From Pseudomonas fluorescens (lineage in GTDB: Bacteria > Pseudomonadota > Gammaproteobacteria > Pseudomonadales > Pseudomonadaceae), in assembly GCF_902498065.1 (NCBI RefSeq), contig NZ_CABVIR010000001.1:1736001-1800000 (forward strand): a stretch of 64,000 bases of DNA. The letters run 5' to 3'. Both the position numbers and the translations under genes were made by a program. Below the pieces are notes generated by a model that saw only the letters and a program-made list of their open reading frames with translations, was not told where the DNA came from and made no database searches. Numbering within the stretch: position 1 is the first letter of the stretch; the number at the start of each line of letters is the position of its first letter. Below, piece after piece: positions 61,017 to 64,000 of this stretch.

Positions 61017-62117
61017 TTACTCGCCGGACTTGATGCTGGTCCAGACCCGCGTGCGCACCCGCTCAAGCTTTTGCGGCAACGGTTGCACTACATACAGGGT
61101 TTTCAACGCTTCGCTGGTCGGCGTCAGGTTCGGGTTGCCGGTGATCTCTTTGTTGATCAGCGCAATCGAGTCTTTGTTGGCGTTGGGGTAACCGAGGAAA
61201 TCACTGATCGGGGCGATGACTTTCGGGTCCAGCAAGGTGTTAAGAAACTCGTGGGCTTCGTCGACGTTCTTCGCGCTTTTGGGAATGGCAAAGGTGTCAA
61301 ACCAGATCGGCGCGCCTTCCTTCGGCAGGCGCCAATCAACCACTACGCCGTTACCCGCTTCCTTGGCACGATTGCCGAACTGGTAGAAGCTGCCGGAGTA
61401 GCCGATGGCGACGCAGATATCGCCGTTGGCGATGTCGGTCATGTACTTGGCCGAGTTGAAGTAGGTGACGTACGGACGAATCTTCAGCATCAACGCCTTG
61501 GCTTTTTCGTAGTCGTCCGGGTTCTGGCTGTTAGGGTCCAGCCCCAGGTAGTGCAGCGCCAACGGCAGGATTTCCGAAGGTGAGTCGAGCATGGCCACGC
61601 CACAGGATTTCAGTTTCTCCATGTTCTCCGGTTTGAACACCAGATCCCAACTGTCCACCGGCGCATTCTCGCCCAGCGCGGCCTTGACCTTGGCCGGGTT
61701 GAAACCAATCAGCACGGTGCCGTACATGTAGGGCACGCCGTACTGGTTGCCCGGATCGTTCTTGTCCAATAGTGCGAGCAGTGCCGGGTCCTGATGCTTC
61801 CAGTTCGGCAGTTTGGACTTGTCCAGTTTCTGGAACACCCCGGCCTTGATCTGGGTTTCGATAAACTGGTTCGACGGCACTACCAGGTCGTATCCCGAGT
61901 TCCCGGTGAGCAACTTGGCTTCCAGTGATTCGTTGGTGTCGAAAGTGTCCCAGGTCACTTTGATTCCGCTTTTCTGGGCGAAGTCCTTGGGCACGGACGG
62001 CAGGATGTAGTCCGCCCAGTTGTACACCCGCAATTCCCGCTGTTCGGCGTGCACGGCACTGGCCAACAGCGTCAGCCCACAAACAGTGGCGCCCAGTATG
62101 CGTTTCATCATGACCAT
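61017..62117 (-). CDS. PotF-like polyamine-binding protein (orphan)
   Basis: A 366-residue periplasmic binding protein with a signal ending SAVHAEQ. LRVYNWADYILPSVPKDFAQ, SGYDLVVPSNQFIETQIKAG and [20 protein letters not shown] match the PotF/SpuE family. The start was set at the ATG after GGGGAATTC, giving MVMMKRILG. No transporter genes are beside it, so it may feed the importer at 47616-50550 or another one. Relationship to the potF of that operon: similar but clearly diverged. Confidence 0.88.
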   Translation of the reverse strand: MVMMKRILGATVCGLTLLASAVHAEQRELRVYNWADYILPSVPKDFAQKSGIKVTWDTFDTNESLEAKLLTGNSGYDLVVPSNQFIETQIKAGVFQKLDKSKLPNWKHQDPALLALLDKNDPGNQYGVPYMYGTVLIGFNPAKVKAALGENAPVDSWDLVFKPENMEKLKSCGVAMLDSPSEILPLALHYLGLDPNSQNPDDYEKAKALMLKIRPYVTYFNSAKYMTDIANGDICVAIGYSGSFYQFGNRAKEAGNGVVVDWRLPKEGAPIWFDTFAIPKSAKNVDEAHEFLNTLLDPKVIAPISDFLGYPNANKDSIALINKEITGNPNLTPTSEALKTLYVVQPLPQKLERVRTRVWTSIKSGE

Positions 62118-62389
62118 GAATGAATTCCCCAAATATGTCGCTCGTTGGTTTTTATGTTCTGTACACGGCAGGCCTTAAAAATTGCCAAGGGCAAGGAAAA
62201 CGGGTTTCTAGTTGGTTTCGCGAGCGTGCTGGAACAGCTACGTCGCTTCGATTCTTGCTGACGAACGAGAGAGTTCATAGTGCGAGGTCGGCCAAAAGGG
62301 GATCGAAATGGCCAATATCGGTGTCCCGGTAGATCCGGTCGAGGGGATATCGAGCAACTGTGGGAGATTCCATGTTGAAGCTGCTGGCC

Positions 62390-62418
62390 TCATCGCGAGC
62401 AGGCTCGCTCCCACAGGG
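62390..62418. repeat. Single REP half
   Basis: TCATCGCGAGCAGGCTCGCT followed by CCCACAGGG. One half of a REP pair; the matching partner upstream (CTGTGGGAG at 62359) is incomplete. Confidence 0.65.
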
Positions 62419-62452
62419 AATTGTGGTGTTTGCTGGACATGGGAAAAACGAC

Positions 62453-62475
62453 AAAGCCCGCACAAGGCGGGCTTT
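62453..62475 (-). terminator. Orphan minus-strand terminator
   Basis: AAAGCCCGC, a five-base loop and GCGGGCTTT, followed on the minus strand by GTCGTTTTTCCC. The T tract lies only on the minus strand. No coding gene ends here on that strand. Confidence 0.7.
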
Positions 62476-62720
62476 GGGGTTCGAGTAGGTGGCCGGTGCT
62501 GGTCTCCGGCTTACAAGGTTTATCAGGACTCTCACAGAACAGTTTTGTGCTCTTCTGCTTCACACGGCATAAGGGCTGGATCTCAGCGCGGAGATCTTTC
62601 TAACCGTGTACCCTTCGGAACGCGCCCCACGTGTCCTTGCCATCCGCTTGCGCATCAGTCTGCGTCTTCACCTACAACTTGAAGAGTAGTACACCTCCCG
62701 AACCGCGAAGCTGAATTTTT
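62476..62720 (-). ncRNA. Candidate small RNA ending at the orphan terminator
   Basis: About 245 bp without any plausible ORF precede the minus-strand terminator and lie between two divergent genes. The minus strand can fold into GATCTC..GAGATC and GCCGG..CCGGC hairpins and is richer in structure than normal spacer. No known RNA family could be matched from memory (not tmRNA, 6S, RNase P or SRP). The start is not defined; I only guess it near 62700. Could instead be the leader of an unseen transcript. Confidence 0.35.
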
Positions 62721-62883
62721 AGAACGATTTTGTCCATGGCGACGGGTGCCAGGACGGAAAACGACTAACCGGTCGGTCAGGGCAATGCTTGAGGGTTTTG
62801 CCACAGAGAGGTTTCCCTTCAAGTCCTTTGATGTACAGTCTTCGCCGACGCTTGCAGAACAACAAAAATACAGGAGTTAAAAA

Positions 62884-63312
62884 ATGTCGGAACTCAAACT
62901 GCATCCAAACGCCGCAGAATCCTTGAACCAATGGCACGCGATGATCAACAAGGCTGACTTGCAGGCCTTGCCCGAATTGTTGGACCCACAAGCGGTATTC
63001 CGCTCGCCGATGGCGCACACGCCTTATCCGGGGGCGCCGGTGGTCACGATGATTCTCACCACGGTGTTCGGCGTGTTTGAGGATTTCCAGTACCACCGCG
63101 AATTGGCGACCGCGGACGGCTTGAACGTCATCCTGGAGTTCAGCGCCAGGGTCGGCGAAAAGCAGCTCAAGGGCATCGACATGATCCGCTTCAACGAACA
63201 GGGAAAAATCGTTGAGTTCGAGGTGATGGTCCGTCCCTTGAGTGGCTTGCAAGCCTTGGGTGAAGAGATGGGACGCCGACTGGGCGCTTACCTCGCCGCC
63301 AGCAAAGCCTGA
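62884..63312 (+). CDS. SnoaL/NTF2-like protein
   Basis: A 142-residue cone-barrel protein (LNQWHAMINKADLQALPELL, DPQAVFRSPMAHTPYPGAPV, TVFGVFEDFQYHRELATADG, IDMIRFNEQGKIVEFEVMVR). Typical of nuclear-transport-factor-2-like members, with an Asp/Glu pocket but no clear substrate. The leader AACAACAAAAATACAGGAG contains an Hfq/Crc-type A-rich motif right before the ribosome binding site. Confidence 0.8.
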   Translation: MSELKLHPNAAESLNQWHAMINKADLQALPELLDPQAVFRSPMAHTPYPGAPVVTMILTTVFGVFEDFQYHRELATADGLNVILEFSARVGEKQLKGIDMIRFNEQGKIVEFEVMVRPLSGLQALGEEMGRRLGAYLAASKA

Positions 63313-63431
63313 CCCCGATGCAGCACTTCATCGGTGAGCCCATGCACCGATGAAGCGCTTCATAAGCTCAGGCCCGAAAGATACGGCCATGGCCGGCGTA
63401 CTTGATGCACCGCACTGCATTGATCGTCGGA

Positions 63432-63461
63432 ACGCCGCCCGCAGCAAGCCGGGCTTCTACA
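63432..63461. repeat. REP-like single hairpin
   Basis: CCGCCCGCAGCAAGCCGGGC followed by TTCTACAG is a REP core after the SnoaL gene, between two convergent genes. Confidence 0.55.
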
Positions 63462-63463
63462 GA

Positions 63464-64000
63464 TCAGCCAATGCGCAGTGCGCGCATATCCAGATGACCG
63501 TCCTTCAGCGGCGGGCACCAGTAGTAGCCGCCGGTGATCGGGCGACTGATGCGGTACAAACCGTCGGTGATGCCATCTTCCAGTCCGCTCATGCGCCGCA
63601 GCTGCGCTTCGAAAGCGTCGAGGGAGAAACCGAACGCGAGGAACATCAGACCGGCCCGCTCACCTTCAATCCACGGCATCGAACGACGGACCACGAACGC
63701 CTCGGGGGCGAAGCTTTCCTGGGCGGTGCGTTTGACGTGGGCAGAGATCGGCGCGTCATCGATTTCTTCGTTGTCGCTCAAGCGACGACCCATGATGTTG
63801 TCCTTTTCCTCGGGCGGCATCGCGTGGAAACCCTTCAGGTCATGCTGCCACTGCTGGATCGCGGCGAAGCTGCCACCGACCAGACCGTCAACGCCCTCAC
63901 CGACCAGCGCGGCGGCCACGGCGGCTTCGTCGTGCGGGTTTTCGGTGCCATCTTCGTAGCCGGTCAGGTCGTGGCCGGTCAGGTGGCGGAAGGTTTCGTT
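63464..64000 (-). CDS. DyP-type peroxidase (partial, N-terminus outside window)
   Basis: About 178 C-terminal residues are in the window; the gene continues beyond base 64000. The DyP motif GYEDGTENPHDEA (distal Asp of GxxDG) is the first complete motif; DDAPISAHVKRTAQESFAPE contains the proximal heme His and EGERAGLMFLAFGFSL the conserved Arg/Phe part. It ends HLDMRALRIG. These heme peroxidases use H2O2 on dyes and lignin-like phenols, or are cargo of encapsulins. Confidence 0.9.
   Translation of the reverse strand, partial: NETFRHLTGHDLTGYEDGTENPHDEAAVAAALVGEGVDGLVGGSFAAIQQWQHDLKGFHAMPPEEKDNIMGRRLSDNEEIDDAPISAHVKRTAQESFAPEAFVVRRSMPWIEGERAGLMFLAFGFSLDAFEAQLRRMSGLEDGITDGLYRISRPITGGYYWCPPLKDGHLDMRALRIG

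Noticed and set aside
59726..61066. 446-codon minus-strand frame opposite the cystathionine lyase
   Set aside because: No domain features, while the plus strand has clear PLP motifs.
63313..63463. Short frame between the SnoaL-like gene and the DyP peroxidase
   Set aside because: Only a REP-like hairpin is visible; no start with a ribosome binding site.

Overview
The window looks like chromosome of a Pseudomonas of the P. fluorescens group. The support is a complete-looking alginate polymerase/export operon in Pseudomonas order, many REP palindromes with the TGTGGGAGC..GCTTGC core, a PuuABCD/PotFGHI polyamine block, and Pseudomonas-type LysR, RidA and DUF families. Genes are dense, with overlapping ATGA junctions inside operons. 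I see no tRNA, rRNA or CRISPR array. All functions are read from protein sequence and remembered family motifs; no database search was possible.

Layout. 1-5146: distal part of a polysaccharide operon (tail of an NfrB/MshEN-like protein, an NfrA-like TPR/beta-barrel protein, an AlgF-like protein, an AlgJ/AlgX-like SGNH acetyltransferase, a DUF4434-like glycoside-hydrolase-fold protein). 5291-12102: small genes, an arsC-arsH pair without arsR or a pump, an exported EF-hand protein with four EGKCG motifs, and a YdiJ-type FAD/Fe-S dehydrogenase. 12261-18100: a LysR/RidA/flavin monooxygenase/RidA/DUF1028/ArgE catabolic cluster ending in a wrecked NCS1 permease. 18101-31281: alginate operon algD-8-44-K-E-G-X-L-A with algI, algJ and algF absent and an apparent catalytic His-to-Asn change in AlgX. 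31466-40301: an accessory patch with a frameshifted small gene behind a structured leader, a 7 kb segment bounded by inverted copies of an IS21-like end, an IS1182-type transposase wreck, and a 21-residue Cys-repeat protein. 40371-51702: gamma-glutamyl-polyamine degradation and polyamine ABC uptake with an XRE-cupin regulator. 51969-64000: housekeeping and accessory genes (ThpR, lipoprotein, LysR/MFS pair, periplasmic cupin, CBS plus cystathionine lyase, a second PotF, a possible sRNA, a SnoaL-like protein and a partial DyP peroxidase).

How the genes fit together. The two polysaccharide systems show opposite states of O-acetylation. The first operon keeps AlgF- and AlgJ-like proteins with an intact D-x-H plus Ser signature. 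The alginate operon has lost its three acetylation genes, and its AlgX reads D-H-N where P. aeruginosa AlgX has D-H-H. The simplest reading is a lineage that makes non-acetylated alginate but acetylates another c-di-GMP-linked glycan. Two unrelated exported proteins (EF-hand/EGKCG and cupin) share an 83-bp upstream block with direct GATAC repeats, which suggests a small regulon under one response regulator.
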